Source: Microbulbifer variabilis
GTDB taxonomy: Bacteria > Pseudomonadota > Gammaproteobacteria > Pseudomonadales > Cellvibrionaceae
Direction: 5' to 3'
Length of the DNA stretch: 64,000 bases
Assembly (NCBI RefSeq): GCF_020524905.1
Contig: NZ_JAIVKI010000002.1
Span: 124,001-188,000, forward strand
Every line of letters begins with the position of its first letter. Position 1 is the first letter of the stretch. Below are positions 28,662-38,511 of this stretch, piece by piece. The translations under genes and the position numbers were made by a program. Below the pieces are notes generated by a model. That model was not told the DNA's origin and made no database searches. It worked only from the letters and a program-made list of their open reading frames with translations.

Positions 28662-29369
28662 ATGAACAGATTAACGAACTTCCCGATCACACGTCGTTGG
28701 CCAGCGCGCCACCCTGATTGGCTGCAATTCTATTCCCTGGCAACGCCCAATGGGGTCAAGGTTTCGATCATGCTGGAAGAAACCGGGCTGGCCTACGAGG
28801 CGCATCGTGTGGACATCATGACGGATGAAAATGCGACGCCAGAGTTTCTCTCATTGAATCCGAACGGCAAGATCCCGGCCATCCTCGACCCGGACGGCCC
28901 TGAAGGTGAGCCCATCGCCATGTTCGAGTCTGGAGCAATCCTGCTCTACTTAGCGGACAAGACTGGAAGGCTTGTACCAGCGAATGGGTCGCTTCGACTC
29001 GAAACCATTCAGTGGCTCTTTTTCCAGATGGCCGCGATCGGTCCTATATTCGGGCAGGTCGGCTACTTCAACAAGTTCGCGGGCAAGGCCATCGAAGACA
29101 AACGGCCGCTCCAGCGCTACGTCGCGGAGGCGCGACGACTCCTGGTCGTGCTTGACCATCGGCTCGAAGGAAGCAAGTGGATCATGGGTGATCAGTACAC
29201 CATCGCCGATATCGCCACCATTGGTTGGGTCCAAAACCTCATCACGTTCTATGAGGCGCGAGAGCTTGTCGATTACGACAGTCTCACACACCTTCCAGCA
29301 TGGCTCGATCGGGCGCTGGCGCGACCGGCAGTGCAACGTGGACTAAACGTGCCCGCCAGCACAGCGTAA
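28662..29369 (+). CDS. Glutathione S-transferase (YfcG/Ure2-like)
   Basis: 235 residues. N-terminal thioredoxin-like domain with FYSLATPNGVKVSIMLEETG, LNPNGKIPAILDPDG (cis-proline) and FESGAILLYLADKTG, the glutathione-binding ES pair; C-terminal helical domain with YTIADIATIGWV (N-capping box). Resembles the YfcG/Ure2p disulfide-bond oxidoreductase branch. Divergent from the MarR gene and likely induced with it. Confidence 0.92.
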   Translation: MNRLTNFPITRRWPARHPDWLQFYSLATPNGVKVSIMLEETGLAYEAHRVDIMTDENATPEFLSLNPNGKIPAILDPDGPEGEPIAMFESGAILLYLADKTGRLVPANGSLRLETIQWLFFQMAAIGPIFGQVGYFNKFAGKAIEDKRPLQRYVAEARRLLVVLDHRLEGSKWIMGDQYTIADIATIGWVQNLITFYEARELVDYDSLTHLPAWLDRALARPAVQRGLNVPASTA

Positions 29370-29640
29370 TCTCGGTACGTCTTATCACCGAGAGTGCCAA
29401 TTGGCCCAGAAAACCTCAGGAAATAATAGATACGATCGAGATAATCACTTGAAGGAAAAACTAGAGAATATTGCTGAAATTTTCGTAAACAATATTAAAA
29501 ATTGCTTAGCCAGATAAACTGATAGGGTTCTAAAGCAACAACGTCCGACCTACGCCAAAATTAGATTTTAATAGAGGTATTGATACCCCTTGCTGACTTA
29601 CAGCAATCATGGAGTATTAAAATTTATCTGTAGTGCATTA

Positions 29641-30882
29641 TTATCCCAACGGCACCCCCAAAGGCTCAATCACCACCTGTTCTCCAGCCTCCACACTGCC
29701 ACTCTCCCGTGCCAGTACAATAAAGCAGTTAGCAACAGCCAGGCCGGTAAGAATATGACTGCCCTGGGTACCAACTGGCTCCACCACCAGTACCCCATTT
29801 TCATTACTGCGATAAACTCCCCGTTGGAAATCAGTACGGCCAGGCTTTTTCTTTAGGGGCTTTAAAAGCTGGGCCTGCAAAATCTTCGGGCCACTCCACT
29901 GGTTACCTTTCATTACACTCAGGGCGGGCACAACCAGTTGGTAAAAGGTCACCAGGGCGGAGACGGGATTTCCAGGTAGGCCAAAGAATGGAATTCCTTG
30001 CAGAAAACCAAAAGCAAATGGCTTGCCGGGTTTCATAGCCACTTTCCAGAAAGCGATCTCACCCAGTTCTTCCAGCACCTCACGGGTGTAGTCCGCTTCA
30101 CCAACAGAGACACCACCGGAAGTAATAATGGCATCGGCCTCTCTGGCAGCACGCTGTAGGGCATCGCCGATGGCCTGTTTATTATCGGGCAGTATGCCCA
30201 GGTCCAGTACATCCAGGTCCATCTGAGCTAGAGCTGCCAGCAGGGCGTTACGATTACTATCGTAAATATCGCCCTCACTCAGGGATTCACCTGGCTGGCG
30301 TAACTCATCGCCGGTGGAGAAGAGTGCGATCACAGGCTTGCGCACTACCGTAACCATACTGACACCGGCGGCGGCGAGCAGGGCAATATAGGCAACGCTG
30401 ATAGGTTCCCCCGCTTGCAGCAGGGTTGCACCCTCGACCACATCTTCACCGCGGCGGCGAATATTTTCGCCTTTGCGCACTTCACAGGTGATACGGACAG
30501 ACTCTGCCTGGGCTTCGACATGCTCCTGCATAACTACGGTGTCGGCCCCTGCAGGCAGCGGCGCTCCAGTCATAATTCGCACACAGGTACCAGGATTCAC
30601 CACCCCCTCGAAAGGCGCACCGGCGAAGGACTTGCCAATCAACTCCAGTGGCAGACCGCTAGCCAAGTCTGCAAAGCGCAAGGCATAGCCATCCATCGCA
30701 GAATTGTCACAGGGAGGTAGATTTACGCTGGAGGAAACCGGCTCGGCCAATACTCGGCCAGTGCTCTGGACTAGCGGCAAAGTTTCGGTGCCATGAATCG
30801 GTCTCAGTGCTTGCAGCAGTTTTTCACGAGCGCCCTCTATGGTCATCAGGCCATGGGTGCTGCAAGAATCGATGATAGGCAT
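29641..30882 (-). CDS. moeA: Molybdopterin molybdenumtransferase
   Basis: About 413 residues. Inserts molybdate into adenylylated molybdopterin. Domain landmarks: STGRVLAEPVSSSVNLPPCDNSAMDGYA, RIMTGAPLPAGADTVVMQE, RKGENIRRRGEDV, STGDEL and the nucleotide-binding ITSGGVSVGEADY, then GKPFAFG and GLPGNPVSALVTF. An in-frame GTG lies 15 bases upstream of the ATG at 30882. It precedes the moa-mod cluster by a few genes and is separated from it by narL and narK. Confidence 0.95.
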   Translation of the reverse strand: MPIIDSCSTHGLMTIEGAREKLLQALRPIHGTETLPLVQSTGRVLAEPVSSSVNLPPCDNSAMDGYALRFADLASGLPLELIGKSFAGAPFEGVVNPGTCVRIMTGAPLPAGADTVVMQEHVEAQAESVRITCEVRKGENIRRRGEDVVEGATLLQAGEPISVAYIALLAAAGVSMVTVVRKPVIALFSTGDELRQPGESLSEGDIYDSNRNALLAALAQMDLDVLDLGILPDNKQAIGDALQRAAREADAIITSGGVSVGEADYTREVLEELGEIAFWKVAMKPGKPFAFGFLQGIPFFGLPGNPVSALVTFYQLVVPALSVMKGNQWSGPKILQAQLLKPLKKKPGRTDFQRGVYRSNENGVLVVEPVGTQGSHILTGLAVANCFIVLARESGSVEAGEQVVIEPLGVPLG

Positions 30883-30926
30883 GGACAACTCTCTCACTTC
30901 ATTCGTTTGCTATCGGGATAGCTTTT

Positions 30927-31592
30927 TCAATGAACCCGCTCCAGGGATTCCGGGCGCTTTTGATTGACCATCCAAACGGCGGCCTCCACGCGCGAGCGCA
31001 TCCCTAATTTCTTTAATAAATGTTTTACGTGGACTTTCACTGTTGCGTCGCTGATATCCAACTCGCGGGCAATCAGTTTGTTGCTGAGGCCATCGGCAAT
31101 TAGCTGCAGTATCTGAAATTCACGACTGGTGAGAGTGGATAAGGTATCCGCTCCAGAGGTGTCCGGCTGGCGCAGGGCCGAGGCAAGTACCTCGGTCAAG
31201 CGCTGGCTGATTGCGAGCTTGCCATGGGTAGCCTGTATCACCTGGTCGAGAATATCCTCCGGCTCCATGTCCTTGAGCAGGTAGCCATCCGCTCCGGCAC
31301 GAATACAGGACACCACGTCGGCGTTGTTATCGGACACGGTGAGAATAATGATTCGTGAGGAAATATCAGCGGCGCGCATCGCCCGCAGGGTATCGAGCCC
31401 ATCCATGCCGCGCATATTTAAATCCAGCAAGATCAAATCCGGCTCATGCAGTTTGGCCTTCTGCAGGGCTTCCTCGCCACTACTGGCCTCCGCCACTAAT
31501 TCCAAACCGGGCTCCATGGCAAACAGCTGTTTGAGACCTTTGCGAAACAACGGGTGGTCGTCAACCATCATTACCGTGGCAGATTGGGTCAT
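30927..31592 (-). CDS. narL: Nitrate/nitrite response regulator, NarL family
   Basis: 221 residues. Receiver domain with acidic pair VDDHPLF, phospho-acceptor Asp in DLILLDLNMRGMDGL, and conserved Thr/Lys in ILTVSD and GYLLKDM; C-terminal LuxR-type HTH TSREFQILQLIADGLSNKLIARELDISDATVKVHVKHLLKKLGMRSR. DATVKVHVKHLLKK is typical of NarL/NarP. The cognate sensor narX lies about 10 kb away, past the moa-mod operon. Divergent from narK with a 190-bp gap. Confidence 0.9.
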   Translation of the reverse strand: MTQSATVMMVDDHPLFRKGLKQLFAMEPGLELVAEASSGEEALQKAKLHEPDLILLDLNMRGMDGLDTLRAMRAADISSRIIILTVSDNNADVVSCIRAGADGYLLKDMEPEDILDQVIQATHGKLAISQRLTEVLASALRQPDTSGADTLSTLTSREFQILQLIADGLSNKLIARELDISDATVKVHVKHLLKKLGMRSRVEAAVWMVNQKRPESLERVH

Positions 31593-31783
31593 GCAATATC
31601 CTGCTTTAGTGATTCAGTCTGTATTAAATGATGCCAATGACTTTACCATAGCGCCCACAGACTGCGCTTACTCCCTTGGAGGTAAGTGCACTGAACACGG
31701 CGCAAAGGGATTACTTACTGATGGTGATTGAGTGCGCTGAGGCAGCGGCCCATAGTGGCTGCAAGGAACATTGATAGGAGGAT

Positions 31784-33406
31784 ATGGCCGCCGTGTCTGA
31801 TATTTATGAGTGGGCCCCGGAGGACCGCCGCTTCTGGCAGTCCCAGGGCAAGAAAATCGCAAACCGCAATTTATGGATTTCTATTCCCAGCCTTTTGTGT
31901 GGGTTCGCCGTGTGGCTCTACTGGGGCATTATCACGGTGCAAATGCTCAACCTGGGCTTTCCCTTCGCCAAGGCTGATTTATTCACCCTGATGGCAATCG
32001 CTGGCTTGACCGGTGCCACCCTGCGCATTCCCAGTAGCTTTTTTATTCGTCTGTTCGGCGGTCGCAACACCATTGTGTTCACCACCGCGTTGCTGATGAT
32101 TCCCGCTCTGGGTACCGGCATTGCCCTGCAGAGCAAGGAAACTCCACTGTGGGTTTTCCAATTGCTGGCGCTGCTATCTGGAATCGGTGGCGGTAACTTC
32201 GCCTCCTCCATGTCGAATATCAGTTTCTTTTTTCCCAAAGAAAAACAGGGGCTGGCACTGGGCCTAAATGCGGGCCTGGGAAATTTCGGCGTAACCAGTA
32301 TGCAGATACTGGTACCGCTCTTTATGACCTTCGGCGCTTTTGGCGCGGCCGGCGGCGATCCCATGATACTGGTGAGCGGCTCCGGCTCACTGATCGGCAA
32401 GGTGCCGGCGGGCTCCGAAACATGGATTCAAAACGCCGGCTTTGTGTGGCTACTGTTCCTGCTTCCGCTGGCCCTATTAGGTTGGTTCGGTATGAACAAC
32501 CTGCGCACGGAAGAAGTGAGCCCAGATGTGGGCAGCACCCTCGGCGCTATGGCAAAAATGACCTTAATGCTGAGTATCGGCCTGTTTACCGCGGTGATCG
32601 GCCTGTGGTTGTTATTGCCCGAAGCCGCCAACGGCTCCGGTTGGGGGGTGCCCAAAGAAGTTGTGTTGGTGCTGGTTATTAGTGCTACGGTATTCGGACT
32701 GAAACTCCTGCCCGGCGCCATCAGAGCCAGCCTGCAACGCCAATATCGCATCTTCAACAACAAACATACCTGGGTGATGAGTGTTATTTACACCATGACC
32801 TTCGGCAGTTTTATCGGTTTCGCCGCTGCCTTCCCGCTGGCCATTAAAGTTATCTTCGGCTACAGCCACGTGATGGTGGATGGAGTCATGACCCACGATA
32901 CCATCAATAGTAATGGTCCCAGTGCCCTAATGTATGCCTGGATGGGCCCATTTATTGGTGCACTGATTCGCCCGGTAGGTGGTTGGATTGCCGATCGTAT
33001 CGGTGGCGCCCTGGTGACCCAGATCTGTGCCGCGCTAATGGTGGGAAGCGCCCTGGGGGTGGCCTACTACATGAAAGCCGCCTATGCCTCGGCCACTCCA
33101 GAAGAATTCTTCCTGCCCTTCTTCCTATTGTTCCTACTGTTGTTTGCTGCCACCGGTATTGGCAATGGCTCCACCTTCCGTACTATCGCCATGGTATTTC
33201 CCAAGGAGCAGGCCGGGCCGGTATTGGGCTGGACCTCAGCGGTAGCCGCCTACGGAGCCTTCTACATTCCCAAAGTCTTCGGCGAACAGATCAAGGCGAC
33301 CACACCGGAATATGCACTGGCGGGCATGGCCATTTTCTATGCGGTTTGCCTGGTAATTAATTACTGGTTCTACCTGCGCAAGAATGGCGAATTCTATAAC
33401 CCATAA
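31784..33406 (+). CDS. narK: Nitrate/nitrite transporter NarK (MFS)
   Basis: 540 residues, long NarK type with 12 or more membrane helices. Nitrate signatures: GGNFASSMSNISFFFPKEKQ, GLNAGLGNFGVT in the first half and GNGSTFRTIAMVFPKEQAGP in the second. Exchanges nitrate and nitrite across the inner membrane. RBS AGGAGG 6 bases upstream. In the upstream gap one NarL-type heptamer, TACTGAT (31716-31722), is visible, but no good FNR box. Followed by a strong terminator. Confidence 0.93.
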   Translation: MAAVSDIYEWAPEDRRFWQSQGKKIANRNLWISIPSLLCGFAVWLYWGIITVQMLNLGFPFAKADLFTLMAIAGLTGATLRIPSSFFIRLFGGRNTIVFTTALLMIPALGTGIALQSKETPLWVFQLLALLSGIGGGNFASSMSNISFFFPKEKQGLALGLNAGLGNFGVTSMQILVPLFMTFGAFGAAGGDPMILVSGSGSLIGKVPAGSETWIQNAGFVWLLFLLPLALLGWFGMNNLRTEEVSPDVGSTLGAMAKMTLMLSIGLFTAVIGLWLLLPEAANGSGWGVPKEVVLVLVISATVFGLKLLPGAIRASLQRQYRIFNNKHTWVMSVIYTMTFGSFIGFAAAFPLAIKVIFGYSHVMVDGVMTHDTINSNGPSALMYAWMGPFIGALIRPVGGWIADRIGGALVTQICAALMVGSALGVAYYMKAAYASATPEEFFLPFFLLFLLLFAATGIGNGSTFRTIAMVFPKEQAGPVLGWTSAVAAYGAFYIPKVFGEQIKATTPEYALAGMAIFYAVCLVINYWFYLRKNGEFYNP

Positions 33407-33437
33407 TTCGATTTTTCTCACAGGATTCTATTGATAC

Positions 33438-33462
33438 GGGGAGGTTTTACCTCCCCTTTTTT
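33438..33462 (+). terminator. Rho-independent terminator after narK
   Basis: GGGGAGGT / ACCTCCCC stem with TTT loop followed by six T residues. Confidence 0.93.
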
Positions 33463-33495
33463 GTTACTGATGTATTGGCTATTTCAGGGCCGGGA

Positions 33496-34614
33496 TTACA
33501 AACCGGTAAGACTGCCGGCCTTAAACTGGGCAAAGTAAGGTCCACCTATATACAGCTGCAAACGCTCGTAAGATAGGTGAGAAATATCGGCATAAAATAC
33601 CTGCTCTGCAGCAGTTAATTGCAGACGAATGCGGCCATCGGCGAGCTTTTGCTTAGCGATTAGAGTTACCGGCAGGCAGTTGAGGATGCTGGAAAGACCC
33701 GGCTTCTCTACACTGAGGCTGATATCTCCAGCTTCCAGTAGAAAAGCTGCGGTATCACCTTTACGGTAATGACCTGTCACTCTATCTGCAAAGATGGAAA
33801 TCCCACCGAAATCCAAAGTCAGCAGACCATCGTTAAGGGATTCCACTCGCGCTTCGATCCGACTGCGACAACTATCCCCCACACCACGGCTATCCAAGCG
33901 CTGGGCAACTTCATGCAGGGGAAGCGGTGCAGACAAATTGGCAGAATCCATCCACAAACAGCGCTGAGCCAGCAGCTGTATTTCATCAAAGTCGTGACTG
34001 GTCCAGATTACCAGCGCCGGATATCGGGCCCAGAAATCCCGCAGGGTCGGCAATAAGCGTCGTAGCACTTGGGCGCGGTCTACCGCTGATAGCGGTTCAT
34101 CAAACAACTGTAACGGTGCATTGTTAAAAAGCTGGCGCAATACGGCCACTCGCTGCGCCTCTCCGCCAGACAATAACTCCACCGGCTGATGTAGCAGTGG
34201 TTCAATACCAAAAGCTTCTAGCAGCCGATCACACTCAGCTACAGGCAGTGGCCTGCGGCTGTAACGACGGGCCAATGCCAGGTTATCTGCCGCCGACTGG
34301 CCGGAAAACAGGCGGCTGTCCTGAAAGCCCAGAGAGAGGGTTCTTTTGTGGGTAGCCAGGCCGCGGTGTCCGCGCTGCCAGACCGTATTGGCAAAAGTGA
34401 TATGGCCACGGCAATGGCGCTGGCCAGCCAAGGCCGCCAGCAATGTACTTTTGCCGCTGCCGGAGGGACCGGTCAGGCCAAAAATCCCAGAATCAGGCAG
34501 GTTTAATTGCCAGGGTGTGGCTGCATTAAGTGAGGTCACCAGCCCCGCAACGTTCAGTCCGGTGGAATCAGAGGTGGTAGTCGCAGCACCGAATAGGGGT
34601 AAGGTGATTTCCAT
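33496..34614 (-). CDS. modC: Molybdate ABC transporter ATP-binding protein
   Basis: 372 residues. Walker A GPSGSGKSTLLAALAG, Q-loop LGFQDSRLFSG, signature LLSGGEAQRVAV, Walker B LQLFDEPLSAVD, His switch WTSHDFDE. C-terminal domain (about 290-360) is a TOBE-type molybdate-sensing fold. Overlaps modB stop/start by TAATG. Last gene of the moa-mod operon, with no obvious terminator. Confidence 0.94.
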   Translation of the reverse strand: MEITLPLFGAATTTSDSTGLNVAGLVTSLNAATPWQLNLPDSGIFGLTGPSGSGKSTLLAALAGQRHCRGHITFANTVWQRGHRGLATHKRTLSLGFQDSRLFSGQSAADNLALARRYSRRPLPVAECDRLLEAFGIEPLLHQPVELLSGGEAQRVAVLRQLFNNAPLQLFDEPLSAVDRAQVLRRLLPTLRDFWARYPALVIWTSHDFDEIQLLAQRCLWMDSANLSAPLPLHEVAQRLDSRGVGDSCRSRIEARVESLNDGLLTLDFGGISIFADRVTGHYRKGDTAAFLLEAGDISLSVEKPGLSSILNCLPVTLIAKQKLADGRIRLQLTAAEQVFYADISHLSYERLQLYIGGPYFAQFKAGSLTGL

Positions 34615-35336
34615 TAACCCAGCACCCCCATTACCGGTTTAACCTGCTCGCTGTTTAATCCGCGTGGGGCCAAATTATGTCCCAGCCAGCGGGCAGCGAG
34701 TAGGAGTACCGTAGTAATTCCCATCAGCATCAAAGCCAGCCGGTGCGCCGCACCGTATTCCATCGCCTCCACATGTTGATAAAGAGCGATAGAAACCACC
34801 TGGGTCTCACCGGGAATAGCGCCACCAATCATCAGCACTACCCCAAACTCACCCAGGGTATGGGCAAACGTTAAAGCACAGGCACTCACAATAGCGGCGC
34901 GACTCGCCGGTAAAAGTACTTTGAACAATGCCGCCCAGGGCGGAATACCCAGTACTGCGGCGGCCTGGATCAGGCGCTGGCCATTGGTATTAAAGGTGGC
35001 CAGTAATGGCTGCACCATAAACGGCAGGGAATAAATAACAGAGGCAAACACCAGGCCGGTGAAAGAAAACACCAGGGGGCCATCAAAAATGTGCGACAGC
35101 CACTGACCAGGAGCATAGTTAGGGGAAAATAAGAGCAGTAAATAAAAGCCCAATACCGTGGGTGGCAGTACCAACGGCAGGGTAATCAATACCTCTATAG
35201 CGTGACGCCAGCGGCTCTGCCATCGGCTCAATTTCCAGGCCAGAGGCACGCCGATAATAAATAACAGTAAGGTGGTAAGGCCGGCCAATTTTAAGGTTAG
35301 CCACAGGGCCTGCCAGTCGGCAATGGCGATATTCAT
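34614..35336 (-). CDS. modB: Molybdate ABC transporter permease
   Basis: 240 residues, about five membrane helices. The BPD permease EAA loop AAAVLGIPPWAALFKVLLPAS and the HTLGEFGVVLMIGG segment are ModB signatures. Overlaps modA by ATGA and modC by one base, so the three subunits are co-translated. Confidence 0.95.
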   Translation of the reverse strand: MNIAIADWQALWLTLKLAGLTTLLLFIIGVPLAWKLSRWQSRWRHAIEVLITLPLVLPPTVLGFYLLLLFSPNYAPGQWLSHIFDGPLVFSFTGLVFASVIYSLPFMVQPLLATFNTNGQRLIQAAAVLGIPPWAALFKVLLPASRAAIVSACALTFAHTLGEFGVVLMIGGAIPGETQVVSIALYQHVEAMEYGAAHRLALMLMGITTVLLLAARWLGHNLAPRGLNSEQVKPVMGVLG

Positions 35337-36115
35337 AACCGTCGCCCCCCGTCTGTTTCACTATATTGCGCAGGCAAAACACCGTAACCCAAGTGGTGCA
35401 GTTGCGCCTGTACTTTCGCTGAACGCAAATAGTCGGCGAGGAACCCTGCCTCTTCAGGCTGGAGGCTCTGAGTAGGAATTACTAGCTGCTGCTCAATCGG
35501 GTTATACAAATGCTGCGGCAGCAACCAGAAGTTATCTCGGCCAGCTGCTTGCATCTGGCTGGCAGCGACAAAGCCCAACTGCGCATTGCCGGAATCCAGC
35601 ATTAAATAGGCCTGGCCTGCGTTGTGCGTACAGGCCAGTTGGGTTTGTTTTTTCTCCCACAAGCCCAGGCTTTGCAGTGCCTGCCGGGCAGCGCTGCCAA
35701 AAGGGGCCACCTTGGGATCAGCTAGTACGATTTTATCGGGCCAACTTTGCAGAAGCTGCTCGATATTCGATTCCGATTTTGGGTGCCAGAGAGCGAGTAA
35801 GCCCAGGGCGTAGGTCTGGCGACTGTTACCCAGCACCCAGCCCTGCTTTTCCAATAGCTTGGGCCGTTCGCGGTCGGCAGACAGGAATAAATCGAAGGGT
35901 GCGCGGTGTGCTATTTGCTGGTAGAGCACTCCGGAACTGCCACTGCTGATTTGCACCACACAGGCATGGTGACGCTCAAATTCCGGCAGTACTTGTTCCA
36001 GTGCCGGTCGAAAGCTGGCCGCTACCGCGACTCGCAAGGTGCAATTATCTGCATTTATTGGCAGCGCGATTGCCACCAGAAAAGCAGATAGCAGCAGATT
36101 CAACCGGCGGACCAC
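35333..36115 (-). CDS. modA: Periplasmic molybdate-binding protein
   Basis: 260 residues with signal peptide to ADN (about residue 23). VAVAASFRPALEQVLPEFE and SSGSSGVLYQQIAHRAPFDLFLSAD match the ModA oxyanion site, in which two serines and backbone amides bind molybdate; ADPKVAPFGSAARQAL is the hinge region. Starts with GTG inside the end of moaE (16-bp overlap). Confidence 0.93.
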   Translation of the reverse strand: MVRRLNLLLSAFLVAIALPINADNCTLRVAVAASFRPALEQVLPEFERHHACVVQISSGSSGVLYQQIAHRAPFDLFLSADRERPKLLEKQGWVLGNSRQTYALGLLALWHPKSESNIEQLLQSWPDKIVLADPKVAPFGSAARQALQSLGLWEKKQTQLACTHNAGQAYLMLDSGNAQLGFVAASQMQAAGRDNFWLLPQHLYNPIEQQLVIPTQSLQPEEAGFLADYLRSAKVQAQLHHLGYGVLPAQYSETDGGRRL

Positions 36116-36579
36116 TTTTCCATCTCCGCAGCATCGCTGGCCCGAGCCGCCACCCAGCGCTCTGAAGGCTTACCAGACGTGTCCACAACCACTTCGCGCT
36201 TCCAAAAAGGCGCCTCGGTTTTGAGGCGATCCATGATGTATTGGCAGGCGGCAAAGGCGGCCTGGCGGTGGGGGCTGGTAACGCCGACAAAAACAATCTC
36301 GTCGTTGATCTGCATAGGGCCAACCCGGTGAACAATGACCACACGCCCCAGGGACCAGCGATCGCGGGCATCATTAATAATCCGTTGCAGGCTTTTTTCG
36401 GTCATGCCTGGGTAGTGTTCCAGGGCCAAGCCGCAAACATTACTACCGGCATTGAAGTCCCGCACAGACCCCACAAACAAAGCACAGGCACCATCGCCAC
36501 TGTTGCCTTGCAGCGCGGTATATTCAGCCGCTACATCGAAGGGCGTTTCACAGACTTCGATACGATCAACGGCTTTCAT
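36100..36579 (-). CDS. moaE: Molybdopterin synthase catalytic subunit
   Basis: 159 residues. With MoaD it inserts sulfur into cyclic pyranopterin monophosphate. Landmarks: GACALFVGSVRDFN, LALEHYPGMTEKSLQ, VVIVHRVGPM, SPHRQAAFAACQYIMDRLKTEAPFWKRE, which contains the conserved lysine. Located between moaD and modA with overlap to the latter. Confidence 0.96.
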   Translation of the reverse strand: MKAVDRIEVCETPFDVAAEYTALQGNSGDGACALFVGSVRDFNAGSNVCGLALEHYPGMTEKSLQRIINDARDRWSLGRVVIVHRVGPMQINDEIVFVGVTSPHRQAAFAACQYIMDRLKTEAPFWKREVVVDTSGKPSERWVAARASDAAEMEKWSAG

Positions 36580-36589
36580 ATTGGCACCA

Positions 36590-36835
36590 CTAGCCGCCTG
36601 TTACCGGCGGGAAAAATGCAACTTCATCCCCAGCCTTCACCTGGGCCCCGGTTTCAGCCAGTTCCTGATTCAGGGCCATACGGATATCGTCCCTCTGCAG
36701 GTGTGGGCTCCAATTAGGGTGTTGCTCACATAGGGTTTTGCGCAGGTCGCCGAGGCTGCCGGAAAAGTCTTCCAGGGTAATCTCACCCACGCCCAATTGC
36801 TCGCGCAGGCGTGCGAAAAACAGAACCTTTACCAT
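36590..36835 (-). CDS. moaD: Molybdopterin synthase sulfur-carrier subunit
   Basis: 81 residues, ubiquitin-like fold. MVKVLFFARLREQLGV at the N-terminus and the functional C-terminal Gly-Gly in VAFFPPVTGG, which is thiocarboxylated and feeds MoaE. Directly upstream of moaE (10 bp). Confidence 0.95.
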   Translation of the reverse strand: MVKVLFFARLREQLGVGEITLEDFSGSLGDLRKTLCEQHPNWSPHLQRDDIRMALNQELAETGAQVKAGDEVAFFPPVTGG

Positions 36836-36856
36836 TGCTACTTATCTCTAAATTTC

Positions 36857-37348
36857 TTACGCCTTTTCCGTGGTATCGCCACGCCAGTGGCCACGCTTGC
36901 CGCCGGTTTTTTGCAGCAGGCGGGTTGGACCGATTTCCATCCCCGGGTCCACGGCTTTGCACATATCGTAAATGGTCAACGCCGCTACGGAAGCCGCTGT
37001 TAAAGCTTCCATCTCTACGCCGGTGCGCCCGGCCAGGCGGCAGAAAGCGGTGATATGCACGCTGTGTTTTTCTGGCTGTAATTCGAAATCCACTGCCACC
37101 TTGGTCAGCGCCAGTGGGTGGCAAAGGGGAATTAAATCTGCGGTTTTTTTCGCTGCCTGTATACCGGCAATGCGAGCTACAGAAAGCACGTCGCCTTTCT
37201 TGTGCGCCCCCTGGCTCAGCAATGCAAAAGCCTCCGCACTCATGTGGATACTGCTCTCGGCCAGGGCGCTGCGGTCGGTGATGTCCTTCTCGGTAACATC
37301 CACCATGCTGGCTTCACCCTGCTGGTTTAAATGGGTTAACTGACTCAC
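36857..37348 (-). CDS. moaC: Cyclic pyranopterin monophosphate synthase
   Basis: 163 residues. [69 protein letters not shown]: all conserved MoaC blocks. Acts right after MoaA. GTG start with AGGGGG upstream; 3 bp after moaB. Confidence 0.96.
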   Translation of the reverse strand: MSQLTHLNQQGEASMVDVTEKDITDRSALAESSIHMSAEAFALLSQGAHKKGDVLSVARIAGIQAAKKTADLIPLCHPLALTKVAVDFELQPEKHSVHITAFCRLAGRTGVEMEALTAASVAALTIYDMCKAVDPGMEIGPTRLLQKTGGKRGHWRGDTTEKA

Positions 37349-37351
37349 GAA

Positions 37352-37894
37352 TTACCCCCTGCTCTCGCAGGCCCCACTGGCAGCACGCACATGGGGGATA
37401 AAGTTACAGGGCTTATGGCGGGCATCCAGCTGCTCCAGCAATATACCTTCCCAGGCAGTGCGACAGGCACCGGTGGAACCGGGCATACAACATATCAGTG
37501 TGCGATTGGCAAGGCCGGCGAATGCGCGGGATTGAATGGTGGAGCTGCCGATATCCTCCAGGGAAATATGGCGGAACAGCTCGCCGAAGCCATCGACGGT
37601 TTTATCGAACAGCGGACTCAAGGCCTCCGGTGTTGAATCGCGCTGGGTAAAACCCGTGCCGCCAGTCACCAGTACTACCTGCACATTGGGATCTGCAATC
37701 CAGGCGGAGACCACAGCACGCAGCTGGTAAATATCGTCTGGGGTAATGCGCTTATCTGCGAGCTGATGGCCGGCAGTTTTAAGTGCCTCCGCTAGGTATT
37801 GGCCAGAAGTATCAGTCTGCTCGTTGCGGGTATCGGATACAGTCAGCACCGCGATATTGAGCGGTACAAATTCTTTGCTGGCGTGGGCGGACAT
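37352..37894 (-). CDS. moaB: MoaB/MogA-family molybdenum cofactor protein
   Basis: 180 residues from ATG 37894 (a TTG start 30 bases upstream is less likely). [20 protein letters not shown], the nucleotide-binding [19 protein letters not shown] and [18 protein letters not shown]. MogA-type enzymes adenylylate molybdopterin; MoaB's exact role is less clear. Lies between mobA and moaC in the operon. Confidence 0.92.
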   Translation of the reverse strand: MSAHASKEFVPLNIAVLTVSDTRNEQTDTSGQYLAEALKTAGHQLADKRITPDDIYQLRAVVSAWIADPNVQVVLVTGGTGFTQRDSTPEALSPLFDKTVDGFGELFRHISLEDIGSSTIQSRAFAGLANRTLICCMPGSTGACRTAWEGILLEQLDARHKPCNFIPHVRAASGACESRG

Positions 37895-37907
37895 AATCAG
37901 TGGTCTC

Positions 37908-38507
37908 TCAAAAACTGTTTTCAAAATGGAATTCAGAAGTCTTATCCGGCGAGTTCAGGCCAAGATAATCTGCCGGCGTATTGATATTGCGATGCCAATC
38001 GTCAGCACTTTTTATGGGTATGGATTTGGCTCCCAAGTGACGCAGCAGTGCGCCAACGGAATTGCGCGCACTGCCTTCGACCGCATGGCGTAAATAATCC
38101 AGGCAGTCGCTATTGAAAGGCAGCCACAGGGGAAAAAAGAAGTCTGCAAAATAACAGGGCCGGCCACTTGCCTGCCCCTCGGCCAATAACTCTGAAAGGT
38201 GCTCTCGCCCGAGCAGGGGCATATCAACGGGAATCACAAGAGCCGCATCGGCATCAGTTGCCATCGCTACTGAATAGATACCACCCAGTGGACCCCGCTC
38301 TGGCACAAGGTCTTCAATAGCCCCCGGGCGGGCGCCGCTGGTTACGACTTTTTCCAGCGGCAACTCACTCAGCAATGCCTCAGCATTCTGCAAAAAATTG
38401 CCTCGCTGGGGGTGTGACAGCAGGGCCTTGTCTCGGCCCATCCGGCTGGAGCGGCCGCCGGCCAGCACCACGCCGATTGTTGATTTGCCAACTAAAGTCC
38501 TGGCCAT
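37908..38507 (-). CDS. mobA: Molybdenum cofactor guanylyltransferase
   Basis: 199 residues from ATG 38507, 4 bases after the moaA stop. GTP-binding opening GVVLAGGRSSRMGRDKALL and LVIPVDMPLLGREHL (metal-binding DMP). Attaches GMP to Moco to give the bis-MGD form, used by DMSO-reductase-family enzymes such as Nar, Nap and Nas nitrate reductases. Its presence tells which type of molybdoenzyme the cluster serves. Confidence 0.93.
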   Translation of the reverse strand: MARTLVGKSTIGVVLAGGRSSRMGRDKALLSHPQRGNFLQNAEALLSELPLEKVVTSGARPGAIEDLVPERGPLGGIYSVAMATDADAALVIPVDMPLLGREHLSELLAEGQASGRPCYFADFFFPLWLPFNSDCLDYLRHAVEGSARNSVGALLRHLGAKSIPIKSADDWHRNINTPADYLGLNSPDKTSEFHFENSF

Positions 38508-38511
38508 AACC

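Noticed and set aside
31593..31783. FNR box upstream of narK
   Set aside because: No TTGAT-N4-ATCAA-like sequence with acceptable match; only one NarL-type heptamer.
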